Origin: Candidatus Doudnabacteria bacterium
GTDB taxonomy: Bacteria > Patescibacteriota > Doudnabacteria > UBA920 > 2-01-FULL-50-11
Length of the DNA stretch: 12,905 nucleotides
Direction: 5' to 3'
Assembly: GCA_016205055.1 (NCBI GenBank)
Contig: JACQJK010000037.1
Span: 1-12,905, forward strand
Shown here: in pieces, positions 12,843 to 12,905 of the stretch
Layout: each line of letters opens with the position of its first letter
How positions within the stretch are numbered: position 1 is the stretch's first letter
Translations under genes and position numbers: made by a program
Notes under the pieces: model-generated
What the model saw: the letters and a program-made list of their open reading frames with translations, nothing else
Told to the model about the DNA's origin: nothing
The model's database searches: none

Positions 12843-12865
12843 ATCCTCGGGCTTGACCCGGGGAT
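12843..12865. repeat. Palindrome after atpA (ATCCTCGGG type)
   Basis: ATCCTCGGG (12843-12851), loop CTTGA, CCCGGGGAT (12857-12865), with one G:U pair. The text TCATCC...GGGCTTGACCCG...GGATCCA is a widespread intergenic palindrome in bacterial genomes, from general memory. Confidence 0.7.
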
Positions 12866-12880
12866 CCACCCCCTCTCAAT

Positions 12881-12901
12881 CTCCCCCTTACCAAGGGGGA
12901 G
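12881..12901. repeat. Perfect 9-bp palindrome at the window end
   Basis: CTCCCCCTT (12881-12889), ACC, AAGGGGGAG (12893-12901). It may act as a transcript-end structure, but the window stops four A later. Confidence 0.7.
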
Positions 12902-12905
12902 AAAA

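Overview
The window looks like a piece of a Candidate Phyla Radiation (Patescibacteria, probably Parcubacteria-like) chromosome. This is inferred from the F0F1 ATP synthase proteins, from a 435-aa membrane/pilin-like fusion protein whose N-terminus (MITQELLNYTRQQLAQG) is of a kind common in those genomes, and from the many short GC-rich palindromes. TGA ends atpZ and atpF, so the normal bacterial code applies and the TGA=Gly code of Gracilibacteria does not.

Layout. Positions 1-4161 (minus strand) hold exported proteins: the start of a secreted protein that leaves the window (225 to 1), a 967-aa secreted subtilisin-like protease with four cadherin-like repeats (3229-326), and an unrecognised 295-aa exported protein just upstream of it (4161-3274). 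The last two look like one operon behind a good promoter at 4237-4210. Diverging from it, 4449-5756 (plus) encodes a multi-pass membrane protein fused to a pilin-like C-terminus. Facing it on the minus strand, 7272-5887 encodes a second exported subtilase whose catalytic Asp is replaced by Gly. Two back-to-back terminators (5823-5877) separate these two.

Positions 7273-8230 are mostly non-coding and rich in structure: a terminator-like hairpin, two perfect GC palindromes, a two-part hairpin, a small gene (7553-7858), a run of hairpins, the 5' half of a broken tRNA gene (8077-8111), and an intact tRNA-Thr(CGT) (8129-8200) enclosed in a perfect 21-bp inverted repeat. A NIF3/YqfO-like gene follows (8232-8579).

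Positions 8630-12773 are the ATP synthase operon atpZ-atpB-atpE-atpF-atpH-atpA: the membrane sector (a, c, b), then delta and alpha of the catalytic sector. A promoter at 8630-8658 would give a leader that folds into a long hairpin. atpG, atpD and atpC are not in the window; at least 132 bp of palindrome-rich DNA follow atpA.

The most interesting observation is a palindromic element of about 58 bp sitting in frame inside atpA. It adds about 19 Gly/Pro/Ser/Ala-rich residues to the N-terminal domain of the alpha subunit and resembles the intergenic palindromes nearby, much like the protein-inserting palindromic elements of Rickettsia. The tRNA in the loop of an inverted repeat, beside a tRNA broken at its anticodon, is the second.
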